From positions 868,001-932,000 of the forward strand of contig OX155952.1 of assembly GCA_944548615.1 (NCBI GenBank): a stretch of DNA of 64,000 nucleotides. Direction: 5' to 3'. The position numbers and the translations under genes were made by a program. How positions within the stretch are numbered: the first letter of the stretch is position 1; every line of letters starts with the position of its first letter. Shown one piece after another: positions 22,188-35,600 of the stretch. This DNA comes from Micropterix aruncella (taxonomy: Eukaryota > Arthropoda > Insecta > Lepidoptera > Micropterigidae). The notes beneath the pieces were generated by a model, which worked only from the letters and a program-made list of their open reading frames with translations, was not told the origin of the DNA and ran no database searches.

Positions 22188-22703
22188 TTAAGCTATTGCA
22201 TAGCTTTTATCGCGGGCCTAGCCCAGCGCGGCGACCGAATGAAGAAATTTCTTAACGAAAATTAATGATTTTAAACTGATAATTACGTCTAAACGAGTAC
22301 TGCTTACGATTCGAAAAAAATATATGTTAAACAAGAACATTTTCCTAATATTCTTAGCCTTGAATATTTTATATTTTGTTTTTATTACATAGTGTAATTA
22401 ATTTGTGAAATTAGGTCTAACCGAACACAAAAACGACTACCACGCAAATATTATCTGGCGTATTATTATGAAACCTGCACCATTATAAAGATAATTTAAT
22501 TATCTATCTTTTTATCTACGATTTTTTTCGAATAGTCAAAGAATAAAAGAATAATATCCGGTTTTGTTGCTTTATTGAAAAACATTCGTGCGCGGCGCCC
22601 TATCGGAATTATTCCGAATCATTTGATTCCCCAGCCCCATATGATTCGGAATAATTTCAACATTTGCCGATAGAGCGCAGTTATCTGATATCAGAAATAA
22701 ATT
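22188..22703 (-). mobile_element. Palindromic MITE family, copy 2 (truncated)
   Basis: It begins with AAGCTATTGCATAGC and TATCGCGGGCCTAG and runs parallel to copy 3. The outer GTGGCACTCGG end is missing. Its inner palindrome is partly eroded. Confidence 0.75.
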
Positions 22704-23112
22704 GAATTAATACAGTAAGACCGCGGCTATTGTTACGATAGGATTCTGACATAGTGTTCCGAAAGAAGACGAAATAAATTACGTTATTAAAAAAACAAAA
22801 TGGCCAGGAAATCAAAATTTTTACAACATAAACGCCGTATACTGGAGAAAAATAGATTATTAAGGTAAGTAACGTGTATTATTACGTATATATTATTACC
22901 ATTTCTCTGCTCTGACGTTCAGTATTCAGTATTCAGTATTCAGTTTATTTATTCAGAATATACAATAAAAGCATGAATTAGGAATTAAAGCTAATTATCG
23001 CATATTAGAATTCGTCAGTTTATATGTAGATATAAAACTATTTAAGCATAAATATTAATTCAACAATAGCATTGACTAAAGTCGGCTTTACACGACAGAC
23101 AAATAAATTTTT
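22704..23112. other. Spacer between two MITE copies
   Basis: It contains a short run of ATTCAGT repeats (22919-22945). No gene seen. Confidence 0.45.
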
Positions 23113-23686
23113 TAAGCTATTGCATAGCTTTTATCGCGGGCCTAGGCCAGCGCGGCGACCGAATGGAGAAATTTCTTAACGAAAATTAATGATTTTAAAC
23201 TGATAATTACGTCTAAACGAGTACTGCTTATGATTCGAAAAAAATATATGTCAAACAAGAACATTTTCCTAATATTCTTAGCTTTGAATATTTTAGATTT
23301 TGTTTATATTACATAGTGTAATTAATTTGTGAAATTAGGTCTAACCGAACACAAAAACGACTACTACGCAAATACTATCTGGCGTCTTATTATGATACCT
23401 GTACCATTTTAAAGATAATTTAATTATCTATCGTTTTTTTTCGAATAATCCGTTTTTTTTGCTTTATCGAATAAAAAAATCGTGCGCGGCGCTCTATCGG
23501 AAGACGTTTAAATTATTCCGAATCATTTGCTACCGCAGCCGCAAATGATTCGGAAAAATTTCAACGTTTTCCGATAGAGCGCAGTTATCCGATATCAGAA
23601 AAAATAAAATAAATAAATAATTATAATTGCATAAGTTGTTAAAAATGCTATGCAATAGCTTTACCGCGACAGTCCCCGAGTGCCAC
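23113..23686 (-). mobile_element. Palindromic MITE family, copy 3 (full length)
   Basis: It runs from AAGCTATTGCATAGC to CCCCGAGTGCCAC. Near-identical interior to copies 1 and 2. The central palindrome at about 23487-23580 has arms of more than 40 bp beginning GCGCTCTATCGGAAGACG. Confidence 0.75.
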
Positions 23687-24124
23687 ACGTTTTTTTTTTA
23701 CAATAATTCAATTAGGAAGATTACACATTTAAAATTATATACATTTCGTATTTATAGGCGGATTTTTGATTATTCCTTGTTTTTGATTTTTTCTTTATTT
23801 TTTATATTATTGGTGAATTATTTTTATTCATTGTCTTGTACTATTAGTTCTACTTATCCGGTCTTTCCGGATTTTTTCATTTTATATAAAAAATTTTAAT
23901 GTTATTTCAGACCATTCAATGAACATTACGTATTATTATTGATTTGATTTAGATATTTTAGGCAAACCAGTGAAATAATGACATTTTTTAATAAGAAATT
24001 ACAAAATTAGCAGATAAATAAATTTGTCAATCTTTATAATAACAGGTAATTGTGAGAGATATAATGTTACGCAATATCATTATAAAATGTACCACTACAA
24101 TTTCGGACAATAAATATATTTCTA
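23687..24124. other. AT-rich DNA
   Basis: A frame at 23627-23899 (+) is Phe/Ile/Tyr-rich because of base composition. No gene supported. Confidence 0.45.
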
Positions 24125-24895
24125 TTTTTATACACTGCCATTGTGAGGCCGATAATCACGTACGAGGCATACCTCCTCGGTGGGCGTACCATCACCGAGG
24201 CGGTGGTATGTTGCAACAAAGCCAACTTGCTGTGGCGTACCAAAAAGCCTCGCAAACCTAATGCCTAAACAAATATGTTTAGAACAATCCATCAACCACT
24301 GGAACAATACGCCAGGGTTGAACCAATCCAAAGCGCTAATTAAGGCTTACAACCCTAAGACGGCCCGTGAGGCCTTATCGCTAAATAGAAACAATCTACG
24401 CATACTGGTGAGGGCGCTCACGGGGCATTGTGGCCTTAACAAACAAATGTACAACCTCAAGCTAAGATGGCCCTTGAGGTTTTATCGCTAAATAGGAACA
24501 ATCTACGCATAACTGGTGAGGGCACTCACGGGGCATTGTGGCCTGAACAAACACATGTTCAACCTCAAGCTCCGAGACACAAAAATGTGCAGGTTCTGCC
24601 AAGGGGCTGAGGAAACTCCCATGCACCCCATGTGCGAGTGTGGCCCGCTGATGCGTAAAACCCACTTGCCTGGTCATTACCTCCAACCTGAGGAGGTAAG
24701 ACAATCTGGCGCCAAAAGCCTTTTGTGGTTCTTAAATGACACGAGGCTTAGCGCAGAGCTATAGTAGGTGGCGAACACAATAGATCAGCAATGGTCGCAG
24801 TGTTACAAGGCTCATAAAGATCTTAGAAAAGCCCCACACAACAAATTAATTAAATATGTACACGTAGGTAATAAAGTTGTGAATAACTTCTAGCA
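24125..24895 (+). mobile_element. Jockey-like LINE, 3' coding end with zinc knuckle
   Basis: Segments read RPIITYEAYLLGGRTITEA, ALTGHCGLNKHMFNLKLR and the cysteine/histidine cluster CRFCQGAEETPMHPMCEC, with a stop after RLSAEL. This HCCC-type finger closes ORF2 of several Jockey/I-group LINEs. A 107-bp internal tandem duplication (24362/24469) and frameshifts break the frame. Confidence 0.75.
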
Positions 24896-25383
24896 TATGC
24901 AAAATGACGTATTTCTCAGTATGTGTTATTTGGAATTAATAAAATATAACTATGACTATGAATCATCAGCATGGGAAATAAACTCGGAAATTTCAAACTC
25001 CCTTATGCCATAAATTGGGTTTCTTACCAAATTATTTACAATTATCTTTTTAACTTTATTATTTCAACTTCAGATAATTGTTAGTTTTTTACTGATTTGT
25101 TTTTAATATGAAATTGGACCAATTGAGATAAAAAAATGAGTAAGATGGCTTTACCAAAAAATATGGACTTTTCAATAAAACTAATAATACCATTTTTCTT
25201 TTTTCTAAAATCTGTCTTGTGACGTGAACTGCAAGGGTTTTGGATTTCCCCACACTGTCCTGCTTTAAAAACTGAAGATGTATATGGATTGTCGAGTTAA
25301 AAAACCTCATTTTTGGAGATTTATCTGCTTTCCAGAAGTGCAGCTACTGTTTACATTTATTTACTGGAATTTGGGTTCTTTTG

Positions 25384-26035
25384 AGGGGGGCGGGGTATTT
25401 TGGTCTCGAAATTTGAAATAATCGTTTTTTTTCCTTTACATATTTTCAAAGTTTAGACCTTTAGTAATATGTGCTTTAAAGGATTTTTCGAAATTCGAAT
25501 TATTTTCGGATTTACAGCGACTTTTGTGACGTCGCAAATAAACCGATCGTGCCGGAACGAATCGATCAATAGACCCTCGTACTATAATTTGATCCCCGAC
25601 TATGAAGCTAGAACAGCTCGCTTAGCTGTAAGAACTTTAGAAAATGTTAATTTTGAAGTGGAACCAAATATGAGAATTAAGTACATTTATCTGATTCACG
25701 CTCCCGAAACTTTGTCTCAAACTTTAAACGGTTTTTATTCGAAACTACATTTTTCGACCTGGTTGACATGATATCTCAAGTTCTACTTAAACGATTTATT
25801 TGAAATTTGGTGGAAATCATCTTTGTTTACCCCTCTATACCCGGGACCATGTATTTTATATATAAAAAAACGCAATTTAAAAAATGTAAAAATAAAAAAC
25901 AGTGGCAAAACATTTTTTTGAAATCGTCGCCATTTTGCGGAAAAAAATGGATTGTAAACATGTTTTGTTTTTGTTTTATCCTACTCGGAATAAGGCCTAA
26001 AATTTAGGCCTCTAGACCAGAATACCCCCTTAAGT
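25384..26035. mobile_element. Candidate TIR element
   Basis: GGGGTATTTTGGTCTCGA (about 25390) is matched in inverted form near 26010-26035 (TCTAGACCAGAATACCCCC). The interior of about 600 bp has no recognised protein. Imperfect ends make this tentative. Confidence 0.4.
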
Positions 26036-26689
26036 GGCCAAGGAAGAAATTCACCCAAAAAGTTTCCAAAATAATGTCTTATATAGGTCGAAATTAAAAG
26101 AACACTTCATATGCATAGATCATTTATTGCGAGCACTAAGTACTCGATCGCTTGAGGTTATTATGTTGTCGATACGTAACGATAGCAGATTAATCATTAT
26201 TTAACATGCGATACATTGCTCAGTTTGAGATCCACACCTTAAGCTAACGACTTACGGACCTATTATTGTCTTTGTTTAATCAACAAACAACAGGCATAAT
26301 AAATAGTAAAATTATTAAACGATTCCTTTTCTAAATTATTCTAAATGCAATTGCAACGCAGACTTCCACCTATTTTGAAAACCACAATCTTTAAAATTCT
26401 GCAGGATATAACACTTATGGATAGATTTAGAAGTACCTAGGTATACATTCTATAAAATAATATGGAAACCGCTCCGAGTAGAAACCTAAAGGAGGTAGAA
26501 AGGAAGATAGATACCGTTTTAATTGATAAAATTGAAGGGTTACTGCGAAGAACGATCAATACCAAATTGACTTTTTAAGATAAGATACTTTTTATGTTTA
26601 TTAATTTTAAGTAAAACGCATTTTTTTAGAAACCTAACTATATTTCGTTTACAGACAAAATATATATTGTTATCACTCAAACAAACCCT

Positions 26690-26830
26690 TCAGTCCTAGC
26701 ATATGTTTTTTCTCAACTTTTGGTCGCTGAATCCAATTTTCAACTTTACCACCTCGCGGGATTAGTTTATGTCATAATTCACGAATGACGCATTTTTTGA
26801 TAATGACTGTTTTTAAAAAAATGAGTAAAT
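26690..26830. repeat. Dispersed repeat, copy 2
   Basis: Shares GCTGAATCCAATTTTCAACTTT-like and ATAATTCACGAATGACGCAT blocks with 1380-1540. Confidence 0.5.
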
Positions 26831-27066
26831 ATACTAAAAAAGGAAATTAAACCATAGCATGAATGATTTTGCGCATATACATTTCATAGCGCGCCATCGC
26901 CGCCGCATTTTCTACGTTTTTCACCAAGTGATAAAAAGTGATTATTTTTGAACGCGCTCCAGCAGCGGTTTGGAACATTAGAAATTAACTCAATATATGT
27001 AGAAAAAAAACACAAGAACAGCGATTTAACAAAATAATAATAATAGTAATTCAATTTATTTAAATT

Positions 27067-28380
27067 AAATTACATAAGAATGTCAAATATTTGGTAGCTA
27101 ATATCCCGACCTTTATTCAGAAGCCATCTGTGACACCGTTTTTTAAATTGGTCTTTACTGTATACGATCCTTATCGACTCATCCAATTTGTTGTATATCC
27201 TGGGGCCTATACTGATAAAATGCCTCTGACCAAAAGATGTTTTCGTTCGACGGACGTCTATCATATCCGCCACGGATCGCCTTGTTCGGTGTGCTTGTTG
27301 TGTGGGCGCTCTCTTATTTTCAAATTGAATAAAAAACAGACAAAATTTTAAATAGAGTTGCCTTACTTCAAGTACACTGAACTCTTCGAAAAGTTTTTCT
27401 GAAGGGTATCTGTACGGTTTACGGTTGATAATTTTAATTATCAGCTTCTGTGCTACCTCTACTTGATGGATAATTGTTTTGGAGCAACCTCCCCACCCAA
27501 TGATCCCGTAACTCAAAACGCTTTGACACAAGCCATAATAGGTAGTTTTTAATGTGTTGGGGTCTAGAATATTCCATAAATCTTTAAATATGTATGCCAG
27601 ACGTCTGATCCTTGAAGACAATAAGTCTATATGATCAGCCCATCTCAGCTTATTATCTACAACTATGCCCAAGTATTTTAGAGACAGCACTTTTCGTAAT
27701 GGCTCACAATTGCATCGACGGTTCATGCATTGATGAATAGTTATCGAATTGGCATCTGGTGGTTGTCCTCTCTTGTCTATGCTGAAAGTTAAATACTTAG
27801 TTTTTTCGATATTAAGTGTGAGTAGTGAGTCATCCAGCCATTCTTTAACAATGTCCATCTCTTTATTTGCCATCTCTTTATTTGCCTTAACATGCTGCCA
27901 GCTACTGCCGTTAAAAATGATTACCGTATCATCTGCAAATGATATAGCTTTACTGGGCGTCAGTTTGTAGAGGTCATTTATGTATATAAGGAATAAAATA
28001 TGCCCCAAAACACTTCCCTGTTAGGTTTGTGCCTAACAGTGATTTGCGTCCTTTTAGATATGTAGCTTTCAAACCATTTTAAATTTTGATCTTTTACATC
28101 TATGGTCAGTAGTCTTTTTAAAAGGATAGCGTGAGATACAGTATCGAACGCCTTGGATAAGTCGAGAAAAATAGCAAGACATTTCTCTCCCTTGTCGACG
28201 AGCTCTGTTATGGTTTTCGTGGCCTCTGCAATAGCATCAGCCGTACCCATTTCCTGACTAAAGCCATATTGGTTGGACGATAAAAGACTATTGGTATCCA
28301 AATATTCTACTAGCCTATTTTTAATAAATAAGTGCATTTTATTTGCGGTTTGCCACGATTTCTCATATGGACACATCCGA
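27067..28380 (-). mobile_element. LINE (CR1/Jockey-like) ORF2, RT through C-terminus, broken
   Basis: Two frames on the minus strand form one RT. The first (28391-27978) has NQYGFSQEMGTADAI and LAIFLDLSKAFDTVSH (motif A). The second (28008-27070) has LFLIYINDL, ISFADDTVII (motif C), VLSLKYLGIVVDNKLRW, QSVLSYGIIGWGG and a C-terminal RIYNKLDESIR block. They are separated by a small deletion/frameshift near 28010, where the GVPQGSVLG-type motif should be. An (AAT)n tail lies at 27038-27050. A 5' truncated, inactive copy. Confidence 0.85.
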
Positions 28381-28486
28381 TGAGGTGGCAAAGTTGAAAA
28401 TCGGATTCAGCGACGAAAAATACATAAAAATTGTCAAGGAAAAAACGATTTTTTTCTAGAAACGTCAAGCTCTACATTGGACATTT

Positions 28487-28897
28487 GGAATTATTGCAGT
28501 ATAGGAACCTTTCTCAGAAATCGAAAAAATACAGAAATACTACTAGATTCGATCATTGTAATGCTAAATGTGAAAGAAAAAAGCTTCGGACGCATAAAAT
28601 TTCTAAACCAAATTTACATACAATTTTTTATTTTTTGTTCAAACTCAGTTTTTTACGGTTGTTTAAAAAAAACTAATCTAACCTACTGCCAAATAGGTGT
28701 TTATGTATTATTTAAAATAAAAAAAAACTTAACTTACCGAAATGTACCTATGGGTTTGGCGCTTTTTTGAATGCCTATATCTCGCTTATTTATTGAGACC
28801 GAATAAATATTATTGCAGATTCGGAATCAGCGTGGTGAATATAGTCTGGTGATATTAAAATATCAACAATCTAGAAGAGGTTCCTATACTGCAATAA
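28487..28897. mobile_element. MITE family with GGTACCTCT-type ends, copy 2
   Basis: ATTATTGCAGTATAGGAACC (28489) recurs inverted as GGTTCCTATACTGCAATAAT (28878). The interior CCAAATAGGTGTTTATG parallels the copy in the MRPS28 intron. It ends about 75 bp downstream of the GLS stop codon. Confidence 0.75.
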
Positions 28898-28972
28898 TCA
28901 CGGACATTTTTTTAAACTGACTTCGATCGTTCTTTCGCGTAACCCTTCTTTCAATCGGCGGTGGCCATTCGT

Positions 28973-29658
28973 TCAATGGCCGTTCTGTCTCGGCGCACCG
29001 ATGATATCGTCGACGTTGTGATTCTTCTTCTCGACCTCTTTCACTTTCTCGTTCGTTTTCAGTATCTCCTCGACGGCCGTGTCTTTGGGGTTTACGATTT
29101 CGGAGGGCGGCAGTTTGGATTGCCAGTTGCTGAGATAGTCCACGATGGCGTTGTGGCCGAAGGTCTCGGCCTCGTTGAGCGGCGTGCTGCCCCAGCGGTC
29201 TCTGGGGTCGACGGGCGCGCTGCACTGCGCCACGAGGAACTCCACGCACGGCAGGTGGCCCTCCGCCGCCGCCAGATGCAGCGCCGTGCGGCCGTCGTAG
29301 TCCGACAGCGTCATGTCCATGCCGGACAGCCGGTGCCGCCGCAGCGCGCTCAGGTCGCCGCTCGCCGACGAGAACAGCAGGTTCACTATGCTCAGGCCGG
29401 TCGTCTCGAATTTGTACCGCCGCGGGTCTTTCTTGTTGGCGGCGTAGCGCAGGTTGTCGTAGCGGTGGAAGTTGAAGCGCTTCACGAGCTCGTCGCAGAA
29501 TTCCAGGCCTCTGCAGGAGTTGCCCAGGGGGTCGAGGGGCGGCGACCACGTGCAGATGCCCATCACGTTCGGCACGACGATCAGCATCGCTCCGGAGACG
29601 CCGGACTTCGCGGGCAGACCGACTTTGAAAGCGAACTGACCGGAATAGTCGTACATTC
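28973..29658 (-). CDS. GLS: GLS exon 7 (residues 406-633)
   Basis: Contains MYDYSGQF, the gating-loop region and the ankyrin repeats, ending RQNGH and TGA. It has the highest GC content of the coding exons, which produces long open frames in other registers that are not real. Confidence 0.93.
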
Positions 29659-32600
29659 CTGACGGGTAGAAAAATCATTATTAAATACCGATCATTATTA
29701 TGGACGCTTTATCTAATATACTTCTCTTTTACTACACATTAGTACACATCTAGAGACGGGCCAAATTATCGCCTAGTTAGATGTGCTATTGGCAGGAAAG
29801 GTCATGTAAGATGCGTCAAACCTCCGTATATTAATTATTATAAGAAGCAAACGTTACATGATCAATAAATAAATTAAAAATATTTTTTTTTAAAAACTAC
29901 ACGTTAAAATAGAATGTATTGTACATAGTAAGTATATAAATACAATATAATATAAAATATAGTATAAATACACCCGTAAATACAAACCCACACACTAACA
30001 GATACGCGCATACTCACTCTCTCTCTCTCACACACACACACACTCACGCATACACACACACCCTCCCACCGTCTGCCTCTCCCGGCAAACATACACGTAC
30101 GCACACGACTCTCGAGCGATTGTAATATGGTTTGTATTAAGAAATTGCCAAAATAATGCTAAAAACGAATAGAATTAAAATAAATATTAATTTATAATTC
30201 ACAGGAAATCCGTAACCGGTTTTATATTTTAGAATGTATATTTTTTTTAAATACTGTATACTGACTGTATCATATTGTAAATAAATAAATATATATATTA
30301 TTAGATTATTACATGCCGATTATTAGAGCCGACTCTATCTGATAAGGATGGTTTTCCGACACCTGTCAATAGAGGTGTTTATTAGGATTTGCACATTTTT
30401 CGCCAATCCTATTTTGAGCAGATTAGCTTCGACAGGATCTTGATACGATTGAAGCGCGAACGGAAGATTGGTTGCTTACCTTGGACACAGAGAAATGTGT
30501 AGTACTTCATATCGGGAAAAGCAACCCCAACACACAATAGTCTCTGGCAAACTTCCAATTAGAAGCAGTTAAGCAACAAAAAGACATCGGAATAACAATT
30601 AGCGATGATCTCAACTGGGAAAAACACATATGTAGTTACAATCGCTAAAAAAACCAACTCTAGATTCTATCTGATAAGGAAGGCTTTCCAACATCTGACA
30701 ACAGAGGGGTTTATAAGATACAAGGCATATATGAGACCTATTCTTGAGTATGATCATGAGCTCTAGAACTAATACTTAGGCAAAGATATAGAAGTCCTGG
30801 AAAAGGCTCAACGAAGGGCAACCAGAACGCCACTGGACCTGATAAATATGAATGATTAGGAAGATCGCTTTTAAGTATTGTACTTGGACTGACTAATCTT
30901 AAACAAAGAAAACAAAGAGGGGACCTAATTGAGACATACTAAATTCACACAAATTATTACGATTTATCTGGGATAAATAATATTTACAACTTCAACAGAA
31001 ATCTTCGAGGTTTCAACAGAAACTCAACCTTGCAAAAATTTAAATCTAATCAGCTTAAAAACGTTCTGCAAAATAGAATGGTAGACATGTGGAATGAATT
31101 ACCATTTGAAGTGATCAGTGCACATGCCAGCTATGTCAATCAATTTAAAAACAAACTCGATTTGTATTGTTTGCAACAACTTTTTAATATTGTTAATGAC
31201 TAGCTTTACAAGATCCGATGTCTGTCCAGAATAAATAATAATAATAATAATGAAAGATAGCAGAAATCGAAAGAAGGTTGAGATCGAAAAAATAACCGTT
31301 TACAAAAATAGCAGATATGCCGAATAGAATCATAATCCGACAAACATAAGTTATATGCACCTTAGGTCGTCACCACAAAGGTGACGACGTAATATAATAA
31401 ACACTTACCGCAACTGTGCATTAAGCTAAGAACGTTCCGCACAGAATCGGCTTTTAAAATCTTCTCGTCGGTGATCGGGCAAATCCCTCCATTGGCTAGT
31501 GTGGCCGCCATAATTGACATAACATCACAGGTCGCCTCAATCGAACAGCACTGAAACAGAAGTTCGACCCTTGTTATATAAGTAGAATGTATGTAGATAG
31601 TGAAGTTTGCCCATTATGCATTTTATAGCAGTTTCCATATTAAATAGGTAGTTGAACTAGATTGACTAGATAGCCGAACGTAGGTTTGAGGTAAACGATG
31701 TACACATCTACAATATGCAGATGATACTGTACTAAATAACAGCAGCGAGGTAGTACTCCAGCTCCTCATTGACAATGTTACAAGAAATGTGACGAATACG
31801 GGTTGAAGCTGAATACTACACATACAAAGTACAAGATAGTTAGTAAAGTGCATGTAGACACACATACAGTTACATTATTGAAACATCTACTCCACTGGCT
31901 TAGGAAACTAGTTTCCAGACTCTCCTGGTAAGTCACCAGATACAATACTGCTTTGCGGAGTGCACTACCCAAAGCGTTTCCTTGGGAATAACTTCATTCT
32001 ATTCACCTCTTTGAGGAGGCTTCTGGATCTACAACCAGCTGCAAAACAAGCTGGCTTTGCAGCCCAAGCTACATGGAACCATTAAGGATGACGCCGGAAG
32101 TAAAATGTTTGTGTATGTGTTGAGAAAGTATTTTTGCATAAAAGGGGTCTAAAGACTTTTTCGTCAATGTAGAGTAGCGTTTTTAAAATCTTATATAGTG
32201 TTCAATGTAGTATTTATGCTAATATAAGTATATTAAAAAAATAAAAGTACGATTTAATGATAACGAAATATACTCGTATACCTATGCGAATTAACATGAA
32301 AACTACGTTATATAGGTAGGTAATGTTATGACAGAAAAAATGAAACTCTCATAATTTGGCTCCATTCGTCAACTTTACAGCTATAGGTAGAATGTATTTG
32401 TAATTTTTTACTTTGCATAATAAACCTTTCAACGGCTTTCGTCCTGGAAAAAACTATTAAAACACATTATAAATAGGACAGAAACGAATTAGCATCTTAC
32501 TTATTCGATCTGTCACGCCCTTGACGTATGGTAAGAATGCTCTTGGTCTGCTCGGTTTCTGAGTTTCGTCTGTATTCGATCGCGTCCGTGTCCGTGAATG

Positions 32601-35600
32601 TCTGTGCTATCCAAGGAATAATTCTACTTTCCTCGCATGATCCAAGAAGCCATTGAAATAAGAAGAACCCCGAACTTCAATAGAGACGACGGTTACAAAC
32701 TCTCTTTTACGTGGAACCCTCTTCTTAAAATGTTCCCGCCGCCGAACGCCGAACGCAAGGACGTAAGACAGGATACAGTGAGTGTTGTGTGCAAGACGGA
32801 TTTTCGAAATTCGCGCGCTCCGATCTCGGCCCACCATCACCGTTATAACCTACGCAGTGGCGGCAGCGGTATGCGGCCTACCCGCAAAACAACGGATTGA
32901 CAGCTCTTTCAGTCTACCCTGGACAACGGCGGCTGCAACGTCACTAGAGCCCCAATTGGCCGATATCGGCCACAACCCGATTCAGTGTGACGGCCCCGTT
33001 TTAATTTTATTTTAATTTAATTTGTTTTATTTTATTATGTTTTATTATGTTAATATGTTTTATTTTAATTATGGATACAGTGGTTTGGCAGTAATTAATG
33101 TTTTGGTGAGACAGTGTCATAATTCAATTTTTTTACTAATTTTCACAAACAAAATTTGGGACATCAACTTGTCAATCGGCTGAGGGGCCGAGGCCTGAAG
33201 GGTTAAAAGAAGTTCCAAGAGTAATGGGGTATTTTTTGTTTTCCGCTTAACTTCTACTTGGACATCGAAAAAATAGTTAAAATTGCAATTTTGCAACTTT
33301 ACTGCTGGTTGTTTTACAGTCCAGCCAGCGATAGTAATAATAAAAGTAAATTCGTTAGTTGCACTTTAAAATTAAAATACAAAAAGGCGAGCTTATTGCC
33401 ACATAGAAATATCTTGCAAATAATCTAATTACAGTGCAGTGGTACTTGCGCGCGTTGTGGAAATAAAGATTATTAAACTAATCAGTTGGTCTGCATAAAA
33501 TACAAATTACTATATTTAAAAGTAACGAATGACCGAGTACAGGAAATTGGGATAGGACACACAGAGAACGGGAAGAACTGGTTACTTCTTAGAAAAGTAG
33601 TACTTTTGAGGTGAGCCTTGAATGATTCTAATGAAGGCGAGTTTCGTATATTTTGCTGGGAGATCGTTCCAGAGTCTTGCATCATAGACACATAAAGAGT
33701 AGGAGTAGACATCAGTATTATGACCAGGAGTGGAGACAGGATGGTGTCGATTGGGAGAGGACACGAGTGACATTGATATTGCTGACATAGGACGGTCTAA
33801 CCTGGAAATAGAAATCCATGCACTCCCTGAGGTTTGTTTTCTCCGGATAGCACTTGTGCTCCCTCATGTAGAATCCTAGCGCATAGTTCCGGTCTGCGGC
33901 CTCTCGCTCAGAGAGGAATACGGCGTTGTTGAAGCCGAGACTCTGCTGACCTGCCATTCCCGCGAAGAACGACATCACGTAGTCGAACTTTTCCGCCAGG
34001 GTCATCTCGGGTTTCACCAGCGTTTTGAGGAGGGCGCACGCCAGAATAGCGCCCGCGTTGATCATCGGGTTGTGGGGTTTCACTAACAAAAGATAAGTCC
34101 TAGAGTTAAGCACTGAAGCAACAGTTTGGAATCACCTACAACGGGCGAACCCGTCCCCCCAATTGGGCGGTGTCGACTACAACGGCCGAACCCGTCACCT
34201 TAGGCTATAACGATTGTGATCGTTCTTTCAGCCGTGGGATGAGCGTAGAAGATTTTAGGACGGTACAAACCTACCGTCCAGCAAAGCCACGAACCCGTCA
34301 GAGTCTAACGCCTTACGGCGAGGCACTAGGAAGGTAAAACCCAGTGGGGCCACCGCGCCCCCTGGCTACCAGTTTTGGCAGGATACCTTCCTCCTCCCGA
34401 CTGGTTACGGGACCGAAGTCGCTTACGCGGCCTCTACCTGCCTTGAATTCAGCGGTGATTCAGTTTGAATCTATCGCTGACCAAAGGCATCTCTTGCCCT
34501 GCTCTGAATTCAGGATGAGGTAGCCTAATGGTCATTTCAAGAGTAGTTGGCGACAGGTAAACATCCACACCCGCTGCTTTGGTGACAGTTTATACCCATA
34601 GTACCCAGTCTCCTTCATCAATTAGTCAGAGTGTGCAGCCGATTGGAGTCGCCGAACGGTGCACAAACCGTCCAGTAGCGCCGGAAGGCAATCTCCCAGA
34701 AGAAACCGATCCACCAGCCATGAGGCCTGACACGCGAGAGTTTTACCCGGGGTAGCGTTCCACACGATAAAGCTTCTGAATAGAAGGTTGGATCGTGAGT
34801 TGGACCGATCCGAGAACAAAACTGATCTTATGGACCTAGCTGCACAAAACCGTTCGCTACCAACCCGTCACCCCAGGAAGGTATAACGATATGCAATAAT
34901 TCTTTCAATCGTAGGGTGCACATAGAGACTATTGGACAAGACAGCCCACCGTCTAGCTACACGCCAACACGCCCGTCAGATACCAACACTTTATAATAAT
35001 AATAATAATAATAAACTCTTTATTTGCACTTAAAAAAAGTATACAAAAAAGGCGAGCTTATTGCCACATGGCAATGTCTTACAGCTAACCTAAACATAGT
35101 GGTACATGCGCGCATAGTGAAAATAAAGATTATTACATAACATACAGACAAGTGGAAGAATTTAAGACTAATAGTGCCCGAGGAGAGGAAATTGGGAGAG
35201 GAACAGGAGAGAAAGGGAAGAACTGGTTACTTCTTAGAAAGGTAGTAATCCTTAAGGTGAGTCTTGAACGATGGTAAAGAAGGCGAGTTTCGTATATTTG
35301 CTGGGAGATCGTTCCAGAGTCTTGCACCATGGACACAGAAAGAATAGGAATAGAAATCACTATTATGACTCGGAATTTTTAATAAACTGTCAGAGGCTGA
35401 CCGAAGTACGAGACCGTGGGAACTTAGTGGTTCAAAAAGCTCCTGGAGATAGGATGGTGTTAATTGGGTGAGTACACGATATAGGAGAGCCAGTATATGA
35501 ACATTTCTTCTTTGGCGTATTGGCAACCACTTTAACTGTGCCCTATAGTCGGACACGTGATCATACTTACGTAGACCGAAGATGAATCGTATGCATACAT

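Larger units (their letters stand above)
29659..31408 (-). other. GLS intron 6
   Basis: Holds a (CT)n/(CA)n microsatellite at 30013-30062 and a LINE fragment at 30330-31255; the rest is AT-rich. Confidence 0.8.

Noticed and set aside
28884..29678. 264-codon minus and 233-codon plus frames over GLS exon 7
   Set aside because: Alternative registers of a GC-rich real exon; Arg/Ala-rich translations, while the glutaminase frame matches the family throughout.
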